Below, piece by piece: positions 27,701 through 42,700 of a DNA stretch of 64,000 nucleotides. The stretch is from positions 124,001 through 188,000 of the forward strand of contig NZ_BAOP01000002.1 in NCBI RefSeq assembly GCF_000344135.1, read 5' to 3'. The DNA is from Gordonia malaquae NBRC 108250 (lineage in GTDB: Bacteria; Actinomycetota; Actinomycetes; Mycobacteriales; Mycobacteriaceae). Both the position numbers and the translations under genes were made by a program. The notes beneath the pieces were generated by a model, which saw only the letters and a program-made list of their open reading frames with translations, did not search any database and had not been told where the DNA came from. Position 1 is the stretch's first letter. Each line of letters opens with the position of its first letter.

Positions 27701-30700
27701 CGACGGTCTCCCCCGACTCCGTGCGAACGTATCCCGTCCGCAGCACCTGGTGGTGAGCGAGCAGGTCGGTCGCAGCACGTCGCAGCTTCTCGACGTCCAA
27801 GCTTCCGCCCAGCGTCAGGACCGCTTGCGTCACGTAGACGTCGACCTGCGAAGAGGTGAGCTCGGACTGGAATGCCAAACCGCGTTGCAGCGGCGTCAGC
27901 GGCCACACGGCCGCCCCGGGGAACCGGAGGTCGAGAGTGTCGAGGTCCGCCTGTGTCACGGCCACGCCGGGAACGTCCGACGGCGACAGTCCGGGACCGG
28001 ACTCAGCCGTGTCGACGACTGCGGCGAGCTCGTGCTCCCAGCGTCGGGCGAGATCGGCGACGGCATCGGTGTCGAGCAGAGCCGACGGGAACGAGAAGTT
28101 CGCCGAGAGCACTCGCTGATTCCCGCTCGGATCCGAGACCACCGCGGTCCCGACGTTCACACTGAGTGCGTTCAGGACGGGCATGGTCCCGGTCGCGGAC
28201 GGCGGGAACGACGGCGCGTCGACTGCTCCCGAGAACGCCAGCGGTTCGGGTGTCTCGTCAGACGACGATCCGGCGCGGCCTGCGCCGAAGAAGTTGAACC
28301 CGATGCTCGGCAACGGCCGCGCGCCCAGTTCAGAGCCCTCGGTGTAGCGCAGCAGACCGAATCCGACTCCGGCGTCCGGCTGTCCGAGACGTTCCTCCTT
28401 CGCCGCCTTCACCGCGTGCGCCGCATCGGCGCCGGGATCGACCGAGATCGGCGCGATCGTGGTGAACCAGCCGGCGGTTCGCGTCAGGTCGGCGCGATGC
28501 GGATCGCTGCTGCGTGCGACGATCGCCTCGTCGCGTCCGTGAGTCTCGACGAGGAACCCGACGGGCGCGTCGTCGACGATGCCGCGGTCGGCCTGCCACG
28601 ACCGGACCGCGCGGGCCAGTGCACCGAGCATCGCATCGTTGGCGCTGCCCTGTGCGCCGGGAGTCCCGAAGGCTTCGGGAACAGTGGTCAGCAGCGCTTC
28701 ACTGACGGCCGGCGACACCCTGTGGATCACCGACTGTTCGGTGCCCATCGTGTCGCGTTCCGGGTCGAGGACGCCCCCGAGGTCGGTGGCGGTCTCCGGG
28801 AGTCGGTCGAGCCAGTAATCGGCCTCGACGAGCCGTTCGGTCTTCTGTGCGGCGATCGCACCGAACCACGCACGGCCCGACGTCACCTCTGGACGCAGCG
28901 CGATCGGAACGCCGGATGCCCGCTGCGCCCAGGCGGTCACGAAGTCTTCGATCAGAATCGGCCACGAGACGGCGTCGACGCCGAGATGGTGGATCACCAC
29001 GACCACTCGACCGTCGCCGGTCGGGTCCATCACGGCGATCGCCGACACGAGCGATCCGCTCGTCGGGTCGAGTCGCCGCGACGCCGCGGCGAACGCATCG
29101 TGCAGAGCACTGGTGTACTCGTCCGATCCGACAGCGTGGTCGACGGAGACGAGGTCGGTGAAGGCCGCACCCGCTCCCGCGGTGAGCGTCCACGCCGGGG
29201 TGAGGCGCGCCGCCAGCATCGGGTGCGCGGCCACGACCGCGTCGACGACCTCGGCGAGACCGTCGCGGTCCAGACCCTTCGGTGCGGTCAACGTGGCCGA
29301 TTGCGAGAGGTCGGCGTACGCGGAGACCGCGCTCGACGTGCCGCCCGTGAGCTCGATCATCCACGAGACGACAGACGGGATCGCCGAGTCGCCCGCACCG
29401 CCACCCGGCAGTTCCGCGAGCACGGGCAGCCGCGCGGAGTCGTCGGCGACTGCTGCCGCCATCGCCCGGACGGTGCGGTTCTCGAAGATCTCACGTGGCG
29501 ACAGCTCCAGGCCCGCACCGCGTGCGGCCGACGCCAGCTGGATCGACATGATCGAGTCGCCGCCGAGTGCGAAGAAGCTCTCGGTGACGCTCACCCGCTC
29601 CAGCCCGAGCACACCGCCGACGATCGACGCCAGCGTCTCTTCGATCGTGGTCGCGGGTGGCACGTAGTCGGAGACCGTGGTCGTGAAGTCGGGCTCGGGC
29701 AGCGCCTTGCGGTCGAGCTTGCCCGCCGAGCCGAGAACGACGTCGTCGATGAGCGACCACACCGACGGACGCATGTATTCCGGCAGTGCCGCGTCGACGA
29801 CGTCGCGGACGGCGTCGAGGTCGACCGTCGACGGAGACAGGTACCCGACGAGATGCTCACCGCCGCCCGGCGCGGTGGCGACAGTCGCGGCTGCGTGAAC
29901 CACTCCTGGTGCACTCGCCAGCACGGACTCGATCTCACCCAGCTCGATGCGCTGACCGCGCAGCTTCACCTGGAAGTCGGTACGGCCGAGGTATTCGATG
30001 TTCCCGTCGAGGCCTCGCCGCACGAGGTCGCCGGTGCGGTAGAGGCGAGAGCCCGGCGCTCCGGACGGATCGGCGACGAAGCGTTCAGCGGTCAGGCCGG
30101 CTTGCGCCGCGTAGCCGCGCGCCACCTGAACGCCGCCGAGGTACAGCTCGCCGGGCACACCCACCGGTACCTGCTGCAGGCGGGAGTCGAGGATCACCAT
30201 CGACGTGTTCCACGCGGGTCGACCGATCGTCACCAGCGCAGGGACGTCGGACACGTCGGCCCAGCCGACCTCGACGGCCGCTTCGGTGGGGCCGAACAGG
30301 TTGTGGATCTGCACGTGCGGCCACACGGCGTTGGCTGCGGCGACCGCCGCGGGCGGCAGCGCCTCACCCGATGCGAACACCCACTTCAGCGACGTGAGTC
30401 GGGACAGTCGGTCGGAATCGACGACGTCGAGGAACACCGACAGCATCGACGGGACGAAGTGCACCGACGTCGCGGCCGTCTCCTCGATGAGATCGGCGAT
30501 GTACTCGGGGTCGGTGTGACCGCCCGGCTTCGCGATGACCACGGTGGCGCCGGTCAGGAGCGGTCCGAACAGTTCCGGCACCGACACGTCGAAGGTGTAC
30601 GGCGTCTTCTGGATCACCCGGTCGCCGCCCGAGGTGTCGGACGTGCCGGCCCATGGGAACGCGTCGAGGCCCCACCACAGACGGTTGAGAACGGCGCGGT

Positions 30701-33700
30701 GCGACACGGTCACGCCCTTCGGCCGTCCTGTCGAACCGGACGTGAAGAGTGTGTACGCGGCGTCGTCTGCGGCGCACGACTCGGTGATCGGACCCGGATC
30801 AGCGGGAACAGGGCCGGAGGCGTCGACGCAGATCACGGGCACGCCCGCCAGACCAGCGACCGGTGCGGGCGCCTCTCCCGTCGAGGTGAGGACAAGCGCG
30901 GCGCCTGCAGTCGACATCATGTACTCGACCCGATCGGCGGGGGCTGCCGTGTCGATGGGCACGTACTGTCCGCCCGCGGCGATCACCGCGTGGACGGCGA
31001 CGACCATCTCGATCGACCGCGGCAGGCACACGCCCACGGCGACGTCGGGGCCGACTCCGGCCGCGGTCAGTTCCCGCGCCAGGGTGTTCACGCGGGCGCC
31101 GAACTCCCCGTACGAGACCTCACGTCCGTCGAAGGCGAGCGCGACGGCGTCCTGTGTCGCCGCGATCTGCGCGGCGACGGCGTCGCCGATCGTCGCGAAC
31201 GCCGGGACGTCGACGATCTCACCCCACGACGCGTCGGCGATGGCGCGCTGCTCGTCGAGCGGGATCAGCGGGGCGTCGCCGATCGGCGACTCCGGATCGG
31301 CGGTCAGTTCGGTGAGCAGTGCGACGAATCGGGTCGCGAGCTCCTCCATGGTGGACTCGTCGAACAGATCGGTGGCATATGTGAACGACGCCGCCCAGTC
31401 CTCACCGTCTTCGGCGACGGCCAGATTCACGGCGAGGTCGAGTTTCGCCGGCGGGACGATGTCTTCGACCGGCGCGATGCTCAGTCCGCCGAGGGCGCCG
31501 TCGGTGTCGTCGAACGACGGGCCGCTGCCCTGGGCGAACGTCAGCATCACCTGTGCGAGGGGCGCGAACGCCTCGCTGCGCACCGGATCGATCGCTTCGA
31601 CGATCGTCTCGAACGGGACGTCGGCGTTTCCGAAGGCGTCGAGGTCACCGACGCGGACTTGTTCGAGCAGCTCGCTGAATGACTGTCGTTGGTCGACCAC
31701 CGATCGCAGTACGAGGGTGTTGACGAACATGCCCACGAGCGGGTCGAGCGCCGCGTGCCCGCGGCCGGCGACAGGTGTCGACACCGCGATGTCCTCGGTG
31801 TCGGTCATCCGGGCGAGGAAAGCGGCGAGAGCCGAGTGCACCACCATGAAGGCGGTGGCCCCGGTGGTCGCGGACAGGTCGAACACTCGGTCGGCGACCT
31901 CGGCCGGCACGGTGAACTCGACGCTGCCGCCCTGTTCCGACGCCACCGCCGGACGCGGACGGTCGGACGGTAGTTCGAGCACGTCCGGCAGCCCGGCGAG
32001 ACGCTCAGTCCAGTACGCGAGCTGACGGCCGAGCACCGAGTCCGCGTCGGCGGTGGAGCCGAGGACTTCACGCTGCCAGATCGCGTAGTCGGCGAACTGC
32101 ACCTGCAACGGCGCGAATTCGGGGGCACGGCCGCCCACCCGTGCGAGGTAGGCGATCACGGCATCGGTGATCAACGGCGCCATCGACTCGCCGTCGGCCG
32201 CGATGTGGTGGGCGACCACTGCGAGGACGTGCTCGTTCTCCGCAGCCGCCCAGATCCGTGCCCTCAGCGGCAGGTCGACAGACACGTCGAATCCCGTCGA
32301 GACAGCCGCCTCGATGCCGTCACGACCGTCGACGACGGCCCAGTCGAGACCCGCACCGGCGGGGTGAATCTGCTGGTACGGCACACCGTCGAGGGCCGGG
32401 AAGGTAGTCCGCAACACCTCGTGACGATCGACGACGTCGGTGAACGCCGCGTGCAGTGCATCGACGTCGAGTGGTCCGGACAGTCGGAGGGCGATCGGAA
32501 CGTTGTACGTCGGCAGGCTCGGGTCGAACTGGTTGATGAACCACATGCGCTGCTGCGCGTACGACAGGGGTACCTGTTCCGGTCGCGGGTCGACGACTGT
32601 CACCGGCGGCAATGCGGAACCGTGACCTGCGACGGCTGCGGCGAGTTCACGAGCGCTCGGTGCGTCGAACACGTCGCGGATCGACACCTCGACGTCGAGG
32701 GCGTCGGAGACGCGAGCCGCGACTCGCGTGGCCGACAGTGAGTTGCCGCCGAGGTCGAAGAAGCTCTCCGTGACCGACACCTGGTCGGTGCCGAGGAGGT
32801 CGGCGTACACGGCGGCGACCGCCCGTTCGGCGTCGGTCGCGGGTGCTACGTAGACGGCCGCCTCGATCACCGGCGCGGGCAGCGCCCGCTTGTCGAGCTT
32901 TCCGACCGGCGTCAACGGCAGTGCGTCGAGGACCGTGATCGATGCGGGCACCATGTGCGACGGGAGTCGTTCGGACAGGAAGTCCTTCAGCTCCGCGACA
33001 TCAATCGTCTCGACTGCACTCGACGTTCGGGGGACGACGTACCCGGCGAGTGCGGTCGCGACCGAGCCTCCTACTCCGACGACTACTGCGGAGTCGACGG
33101 CCTGATGCGAGGCCATGACGGCCTCGATCTCGCCGAGCTCGATGCGCAGACCGCGCAGCTTCACCTGGTCGTCGCTGCGGCCCGAGTACTCGATGACCAT
33201 CTGGCCGGTGTCACCCTTGCGCCACCGGACCACGTCGCCCGTGCGGTACATCCGGTCGCCGGGAACGCCGTAGGGGTTGGCGACGAACCGGACCGCGGTG
33301 AGGCCCGGATGGTCCAGGTAGCCGCGTGACACCGCGTTGCCGACCACGTACAGCTCGCCGGGTACCCCGACCGGGACCGGCTTGAGGCGGTTGTCGAGGA
33401 TCAGCAGACCCACACCGTTGATCGGGCCGCCGAGGTAGACCGGTGTGCCCGGCTGCATCGGTTCGCTGATGGTGACACCGATGGTGGTCTCGGTGGGCCC
33501 GTACAGGTTCTGGATCCGACGCATCTGCGACCATTCGTCGCGCAGCGCGGCCGGGACGGCTTCACCGCCGGCGTACACGACGCGCAGCGCGGGCAGGCCC
33601 GCCGATTCCAGGGTCGAGAGGACCGTCGGGGTCAGGAACGTGTGTGTGACGGCCTGCCTCATCATGAAGTCCTGCAGGACCGGTCCGCCGACGGCGTCGT

Positions 33701-36700
33701 CGGGCCGATAGATCAGCACACCTCCGGAGACGGTGGCGAGCAGGTACTCGAGGACCGACGCGTCGAAGCTCGGCGACGCGAAGCCGAGGACTCGTGCGTA
33801 TTCGTCGGCGCTCGAGCGGCGACGCTCCTCTTCTGCGAAGTTCGCCAGGCCCGCGTGGGTCACGGCGACGCCCTTCGGGCGGCCCGTGGATCCCGATGTG
33901 TAGATCACGTAGGCGGTGTTGTGAATCCGAACCGGCGCGATGGTCTCCGCGTCGGTGATCGATGCCGTGGACGCGCTGTCGATCGCGTCCACGACCTCGG
34001 TGGAGTCGAGGCGCAGCCAGTCGAAGCCCTCGTCCGGAAGGTCGCCGGACGCGGCGACTGCGAGCCCGAGCATCGCGCCGGAATCCTCGATCATCGCCTG
34101 CACACGATCGGCCGGATAGGTCGGATCGACGGGAACGTAACCGCCGCCGGTCTTGGCGACCGCCCAGATGGCGGTCAGCAGGTCGACGGACCGCGAGATG
34201 GCGAGTGCCACGAGCGATTCGGTGCCGACGCCCTTGCCGATCAGCCATCGTGCGAGCTGGTTCGATCGTGCATCAAGATCGGAGTAGGTGAGCACCATCC
34301 CCGTCGCGTCCACGACGGCCTGTCGCGACGCGAACTCGGCTGCTGCACGCGCGAACATGTCGCGGAGCAGAACCGGCTCGGTGGAGAGGCCGCTGACGAC
34401 CATCGGCCCCGTGGCGCCGTTCGGGGCGCCCGGTGCGCCGTCGAGCGGATCGGTCACCCGGTACTCGCGCCCCGGGTTCGCCGCGACCGGCGTGACGGCG
34501 GACGGCACGGCGCCGCGGTCGAGTTCCACCAGTGGCAGATCGCCGACCGGAAGACTCGGGTCGGCCAGTGCCGCGTCGAGGATGCTCACCAGATAGTCGG
34601 CGAACCGCTGAACGGTCGACGCGTAGTACAGGTCGGTGGCATAGCGCATCGCGCCCTGCCATCCCTCGCCGTCGGCGCCCTGTGCAATCGAAACCAGGAG
34701 GTCGACGCGGGCCGGGTTCACCCCGGTGTCGACCGGTTCGACGGCGAGGCCGCCGATCTCACCGGCTGCGAGGTTCGCTCCCGCCATCTCCGGCAGGGTC
34801 GACTGGTCGAAGGTGAGCCACACCTGGCTGAACGCCGCGAAGGCGTCCGACCGCGCGGGGTTCACAGCGTCGACGATCGTCTCGAACGGGACGTCGGCGT
34901 TCGCGAACGCGTCCAGGTCGGCGTTCTTCGCCGCCGAGAGCAACTCGGCGAAGCTGCCGTTGCCTTCGACGAGTGTGCGCAGCACCAAGGTGTTGACGAA
35001 CATGCCGATCAGCGGGTCGAGTTCGGCGTGGCCGCGACCGGCGATCGGTGTCCCGATCGCGATGTCGTCCTGCGCGGTCAGCCGGGCGACCATCGCAGCG
35101 AGTGCGGCGTGCACCACCATGAACGGCGTCGCCCCGTGCTCGTGGGCACGTTCAGCGATCCTCGCGGCGACGTCCGCCGGAATCTCGAATCGGACGTTGT
35201 CGCCGCGGCGGCTGGCCACCGCCGGACGTGGCCGGTCCGCGGGCAGCTCCACCAGGTCGGGCAGGCCCGCGAGGCGTCCCTGCCAGTGTGCGAGCTGCTG
35301 CCCGACGACCGAGTTCGGATCGTCGGGTGAGCCGAGCTGATCCTGTTGCCAGAGCGCGTAATCCGCGTACTGGATGGTCAACGGAGCGAACTGCGGTTCG
35401 GCGTCCTCGACGCGTGCCAGGTAGGCGGTCACCAGGTCGGTGATCATCGGGGTCATCGACTCGCCGTCGGAGGCGATGTGGTGAGTGATCAGTGCGAGCA
35501 CGTGCTCATCCGGAGCGATCTCCGACACCCTCACGCGAATCGGGAACTGGCGTGTCACGTCGAAGCCGGTGGCCGCCGCCTCTTCGATCTCGGCGAGCGA
35601 GTCGACGATGCCCCAGTCCAGACGCGCGGCTACCGCCGACGCCCTGGCGATCTTCTGTCGCGGCTCGCCGTCGACTGCCGGGAAGGTGGTCCGCAACGAC
35701 TCGTGCCGCGCCACCAGGTCGAGGACTGCGACGTGCAACGTGTCGGGGTCGAACTCCCCGCGCACGCGCAGCACGGACGGCAGGTTGTAGGCGGGCGAGT
35801 CGGTGTCGAGCTGGTTGATGAACCACATCCGGCGTTGCGCGAACGACAGCGGGATCACGTCCGGTCGCGGGTCCACCGCGACGATCGGCGCCAGTGCAGC
35901 CGACTTGCCGCCCGACGCTTCGACCAGTTCACGCACCGACGGGGCGTCGAACAGATCACGCACCGACAGTTCCACGCCGAGTGCCGCGCCTGCGCGCGCC
36001 ACCAGACGCATCGCCGACAACGAGTTACCGCCGACGTCGAAGAAGTCGTCCGTCACCGACACCTTGTCCACACCGAGGACATCGGCGAACGCCTGCGCGA
36101 CCGCAGCCTCCACCTCCGATGCAGGGGCGACATACTCCGCGTCCAACGACCCGAACTCGGGTGCAGGCAACGCCTTGCGGTCGATCTTGCCGGCCGTGTT
36201 CAACGTGATGTCGTCAAGCACCATCCACACTGTCGGCACCATGTACGCAGGCAGTGCCTTCGCCGCCGTGGCCTTGACTCCGTCGACGTAAACATGCTGG
36301 CCCTGAGCACCCGCGACGTACGCGACGAGATGCTCACCTCCGCCCGGAGCCGCCGCGACCGTCACCGCCGCGTGCACCACTCCCGGCGCACTGGCCACCA
36401 CGGCCTCGATCTCCCCGAGCTCGATGCGCTGACCCCGCAGCTTCACCTGGAAGTCCGTACGGCCCAGGTACTCGAGCCCACCGTCTGCCAACCGGCGCAC
36501 GAGGTCGCCCGTGCGGTACAGGCGTGCACCCGGCTCACCGAACGGGTCGGCGACAAAACGCTCCGCAGTCAACCCACCACGCGCAGCGTACCCGCGGGCC
36601 AACTGGACGCCTCCGAGATACAACTCTCCCGGAACACCCGTCGGCACCCGCCGCAGACGCGAGTCCAGCACGACCGCAGACGAGTTCCACATCGGCACAC

Positions 36701-39700
36701 CGATCGGCACCGTCGGGTCGTCCGCCGAGATCGCACCGATCTTCTCGTACGTGATCTCCACGGCTGCCTCGGTCGGCCCGTACAGGTTGTAGAAGTCGAT
36801 GTCCGGCCAGATCTCACGAACCTGCGCCGCCATCGACGGAGGCAACGCCTCACCCGTGCAGGAGACGATCCGCACCGAATCCAACTCACGAATCCGCTCG
36901 GCTCCGACAACCTCGAGGAACACCGACAGCATCGACGGAACAAAATGCGCCATCGTCGCCCGCGTGCGAGCGATCTCCGACGCCACGTACTGCGGTTCCA
37001 GATGGCCCCCGGCCTTCAACACCACCAGCGTCGAGCCGGCGATCAACGGCGCGAACAGCTCCGGAACCGAACAGTCGAACGTGTACGGCGTCTTCTGCAG
37101 AATCCGATCGGTCTCGTCGATCGGCAGCTCGTCGAGTCCCCACCACAGGCGGTTCAACACTGCCTCGTGCGACAAGGTCACACCCTTCGGCATACCCGTC
37201 GAACCCGACGTGAACAACGTGTACGCAGCGGAATCACCACCGACCGATCGAGAGACCGGTGGCGTCGACGCATCCACCGGCCCCGAAGCGTCCACCCGCA
37301 CCAGGCGCACGCCGCTCGACGCCGCAGCGAACACGACGTCCGACACGTCGACCGGATCGGCGACGAGCAGCAGCTTGGCGTCGGCAGTGGTCAGCATGTA
37401 CTCGGCACGATCACCCGGCACCGCCGTGTCGACCGGCACGTACTGGCCGCCCGCCGCGAGGATCGCGTGAATGGCGACCATCATCTCCACCGAACGCGGA
37501 ATGCACAGCGCGACCGCCACATCCGGGCCGACGCCCGCCGCCACAAGCTCCGCCGCCAAAGAGTTCACTCGGTCGCCGAACTCGCGGTACGTCACCTCGC
37601 GGTCGCCGAACACCAGCGCGGTGGCGTCCGGGGTCCGCGCGATCTGCGCCGCAACCGCCTCCGGAATCGACGCGATCGCGGGCAGTCCCCTCTCCGAACC
37701 CCACTCCAGCGCCGCCTCCGCAGCCAGATCCGCCTCGGTCAGCAGCGACACGTCGCCCACGGCCGCGGCCGGTGCGGCGGTCAAGCCGTCGAGTGCGGCG
37801 ACGAAGCGCCGATTGAACTGCTCGACCGTGGAAGTGTCGAACAGGTCCGTTGCAAAGGTGATCGATCCGGCCCAGTCACCGCCGTCGCGAGGCGAGACCG
37901 TGATGTACAGGTCGACCTGCGCCGGCAGGTGCTCGGTCTCGACCGGTTCGATGTCCAGGCCCGCGACCGACAGATCCACATCGGTGACGGATGCTCCCGG
38001 AGCGAACGACAGGATCACCTGTGCGAGCGGCGCGAACGCCTCGCTGCGGACCGGGTCGACCGCGTCGACGACCGATTCGAACGGGACGTCGGAGTGGGCG
38101 AATGCATCGAGGTCGGACGCCCGAACCTGATCGACGAGTTCGTCGAACGACATCCCGGGGTCGACTGTCGCACGCAACACGAGAGTGTTGATGAACATCC
38201 CGACGAGCGCGTCGAGTTCACGCTGACCGCGTCCGGCGACGGGTGTCGCGACGGCGATGTCGTCGGTCGCCGACAGCCGCGCCAGAACTACCGCCAACGC
38301 TGCGTGCAGGACCATGAACGGCGTCGCACCACGAGCCTTCGCCACCGCTTCCAGTCGATCACCGATCTCCCCGGGGATCTCGAACCGAAGGCTGCGCCCG
38401 TCGTGGGTCGCGATCTGCGGCCGGGCCCTATCTGTGGGCAGGTCCAGTACGTCGGGCAGGCCGGCCAGGCGATCACGCCAGTAGTCGAGTTGACGGTGGA
38501 CCACCGAGTCGCCGTCCTCAGGTGATCCGAGGACGTCGTGCTGCCACAGGGCGACGTCGGCGTATTGGACGGGCAGCGGCGTGAATGCCGGGGCCTCGTC
38601 GTCGACGCGTGCCATGTACGCGGTCAACAGGTCGCTGACGAGTGGCAACTGCGACTCGCCGTCAGACGCGATGTGGTGGGTGATGACGGCGAGAACGAAT
38701 TCGCTCGACGAGATCTCCCACACCCGGACACGGACCGGCCACTGTGCGACGAGGTCGAAGCCCTCCATCGCCGCAGCCTGGATCTCGGCCTGCGAGTCGA
38801 CGATCGCCCAGTCCAAGCGCGCGGCGACCGCCGACTTGCGTGCAATGTCCTGACGTGGAACTCCGTCGACATCGGGGAAAGTCGTGCGCAGCACCTCGTG
38901 TCGGCCGACGACGTCGATCACCGCTGCGTACAGCGCGTCGACGTCCAGTGCTCCGCGAATGCGCAGCACGGCCGGCAGGTTGTACACCGGCGACTCGGGT
39001 TCGAGGCGGTTGATGAACCACATGCGAGTCTGCGCGAACGACAACGGAATCACATCCGGCCGCGGGACCACCGCGGTCACCGGCGGCAACGCTGCGGTGC
39101 GACCGGCGAGTGCGTTCACGAGGTCCCGCACCGTCGGTGTGTCGAACACGTCACGGACGGAGACCTCGACGTCGAGCACCTCCTCGACACGCGCGGCGAT
39201 CCGGGTCGCCGAAAGCGAGTTGCCACCGAGTTCGAAGAAGGACGACGTCACGCTGATCTCGGAGAGTCCGAGGATCTCCTCGAACAGTCTCGCGACCTTG
39301 CGTTCGGCGTCGGTCGACGGGGCGACCATCTCATCGGCTGTCGCGGCGAAGACCGGCTCCGGCAGAGCACGGCGGTCGAGTTTGCCCGCGGAGTTGAGGA
39401 CCACGTCGTCGATCAGCATCCACACGGTGGGACGCATGTATTCGGGTAGTGCCGCAGCGATCTCCGCCTGGACCGCCTGGAGGTCGACGGTCGACGGCGA
39501 CGCGTACGCGACCAGGTGTTCACCGCCGCCCGGCGCGCTGGCGACTGTCGCCGCAGCGTGCACCACGCCGTCCGCTCCCGCGATGACCGACTCGATCTCG
39601 CCGAGTTCGATCCGCTGGCCGCGGAGTTTGACTTGGAAGTCGGTTCGCCCGAGGTACTCCACCTTGCCGTCGCTCGTACGACGCACGAGGTCACCCGTGC

Positions 39701-42700
39701 GGTAGAGGCGATCGCCCGGTTCGCCGAACGGGTCGGCGACGAACCGTTCCGCGGTGAGGTCCGGGCGGCCCGCGTATGCGCGAGCAAGCTGGCGTCCGCC
39801 CAGGTACAGCTCGCCTGGCACACCCTGCGGGACCGGCCGAAGTCGCGCGTCGAGCACCAGCAGGGAGGTGTTCCACACGGGGTTGCCGATGGTGACGAGT
39901 GCCGGCGCATCGGATACGTCGTCCCAGCTCACCTCGACCGCAGCCTCAGTGGGGCCAAACAGGTTGTGGATCTCGACATGCGGAAGAAGTCGGTGTGCGG
40001 CGGCGACCGTCGCCGGGGGAAGCGCTTCTCCGGAAGCGAAGAGCCACTTGAGTGAGGTCAGCGAACCGAGCGTCTCCGCGTCGACGACGTCGAGGAACAC
40101 CGACAGCATCGACGGCACGAAATGAACAGATGTGGCCGACGACGTCGCGATGAGCGACGCGATGTACCTCGGGTCAGCGTGACCGCCCGGCGACGCGACC
40201 ACCACGGCCGAGCCTGCCATGAGCGGACCGAAGAGCTCGGGCACGGACACGTCGAACGTGTACGGCGTCTTCTGAACGATCCGATCTCCCGCCGTCCACG
40301 CGAACGCGGACAGACCCCAGCGCAGTCGGTTGAGCACGGCACTGTGGGAGACCGTCACGCCCTTGGGCTGCCCCGTGGAACCCGAGGTGAAGAGAGTGTA
40401 GAGCGCCGTGTCCGGCATGATCGTTCCGCGGCGCTCGGAGGCTGTGACGGGACTCGACGTGAGGACGGGGCCCGACGAGTCGACGCGGACCATCCGGATG
40501 CCCAGTTCAGCAGCGGCGGAGACCGCATCGACCGGTGACGCGGTCGAGTCGACCAGGAGCACTCGCGCAGCGGACGTTTCGAGCATGAACCGCACACGGT
40601 CGGTCGGTGCTTGGGTGTCGATCGGCACGTACTGTCCACCCGCCGTGACGACCGCATGCACGGCGACGATCATCTCGACGCTCCTGTCCATGCACACGCC
40701 GACTGCGACGTCGGGTCCCACGCCTAGGGCGATGAGGTCGCGGGCGAGGCTGTTGACGCGGTCGCCGAGTTCGGCGTACGAGACTTCCCGCTCTTCGAAC
40801 ATCACCGCGGTCGCGTCGGGAGTCTCGACGATCTGAGCTGCGACGGCGTCGGCAACCGACTCCTCAACGATGTCGACGACCGAGCCGCTCGCCGCGGCGA
40901 TCAACGCATCCTTCTCATCCGCGGTGGTGAGATCGATATCGACGAGGTCCGCGTGCGGGTCTGCGGCAACATGGTGCAGCACACGGACCACTGCATCGAC
41001 CAACGTCTGAGCCTGGTCGCGGTCGAACGCGGACGGAAGGTACTTGATCTTGACGACGTACCCGTCCTCGTAGGGCGCCGTCAACATCGTCAGCGGGTAG
41101 TGCGTCGCGTCGCTGAACTGTGCATGGCGGATATCCAGTCCGCCGGTCAGCGCCGCATCGGCCGTCGACAGCGAGTCGGCGTCGACGGGGTACGACTCGT
41201 GGACGGTGAGAGTGTCGAATCCGATCACGGCGTCGGCTGCAGCCACAATCTCCGGAAGTCCCAGGTGCTGGTGATCGAGCACCGACACCTTGTCGTGCTG
41301 CAAGGCCGCGAGTGCGTCGCCGATCGACTTCGACGGATCGAGGTCCACGACGACTGGAAGCGTGTTGATGAACAGTCCGAGCATCGAATCGACACCGGCC
41401 AAGTCACTCGGCCGGCCTGACACCGTCTCACCGAAGGTGACGACCTGGTTTCCGGTGAGCCGTGACAGCAGGACGCCCCAGGCGAACTGGAGAACTGTCG
41501 CGAACGTGACACCGTGCTCACGGGCCGCCGCCTCGACGGCACCGGAGGCCTCGGCGTCGAGAACAACTCCGACCTCCTCCGGCTGACTGTCTGCCGTGAC
41601 TTCGGCGTCGGTGGTGACGAGTGTCGGCCCCTCGACCGCGCTGAGGAGCTCCCGCCAGGCCTGGACGCCTGCCGCCCGGTCTCGCTCGGCGAGCAGTGCC
41701 AGGAAGTCCGCGAAGTCGCCAACCGTCCCGACCGACTGCTGAGCTGTGAACGTGTCCCCGGTGGCGTAGAGGGCGAGCAGATCCGCCATGGCGAGCGGGC
41801 CCGACCAGCCGTCGAGCAGGATGTGGTGATTGGTGACGACAAGCGTCGCGACGCCGCCGTGACGCACGAGCACAACACGCAGGAGAGGCGGTGATGCGAG
41901 GTCGAACGGCCGAAGACGTTCGGCGTCCCGGATCTCGTCGATGGCTGCGGCGACCGATTCGGGTGCGGCCTCGCCGAGGTCGATCTCGGTCCATCCCGGC
42001 TCGACGATCGGATCGACCACGGCCACGACTTCACCGCTCGGGACCGGCACGTAGCCGGATCGAAGAACTCGATGACGTGCGAGCAGCGCACGGGCCGCGT
42101 CGTGGAGCCTGTCGGTGTCGATCCGACCGCCGAGTTCGAGGACGGTCTGCACGACGTACACGTCGACGGCATCATCACTGGTGAACTGCGATTGGAAGTA
42201 CAGGCCACGCTGCAGGGGCGCAAGCGACCAGATGTCCGCGCCGGGGTGGGCGGCGGAGAGCACATCGAGGTCGTGTTGGGTCAGTCGCGCGCCCGGAACG
42301 TCGGACGGCGACAGGCCGAGTTCGGTGCCGCCGTCGACGATGCCGGCGGCCGCGGCGAGTTCGTTCTCCCAGCGGCGTGCGATGTTGCGTACGTCGTCCG
42401 CGTCGAGCACCGCGTTCGGGAAGCGGAAGTCGGCCCAGACGGCACGACCGTCCGCGCTCGACGACGTGCCCGCATTGATCGTCAACGCGGCCAGTGACAC
42501 CATGCCGCCGCTGACAGTCGCGGGGAAGGCAGGCGAGTCGGTGCTCATGAAAGGCAGTTCGACCGCAGGCGCGGGAGAGCCTGCTGTGCCCGCGCCGAGG
42601 AAGTTGAACAGGATCGACGGCAGTGGACGCTGTGCGAGGTCGGTGTCGGCGAGATAGCGGAGCAGACCGAACCCGACTCCGGCGTCGGGCCTTCCGAGGC

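Noticed and set aside
26031..31682. A long open frame on the + strand opposite modules 9-11, and similar ones at 42807-45083, 50883-53789 and 23289-25952
   Set aside because: They lie antisense to intact NRPS domains, are rich in Arg, His and Asp with no recognisable domain, and follow from high GC at third positions of the true genes.
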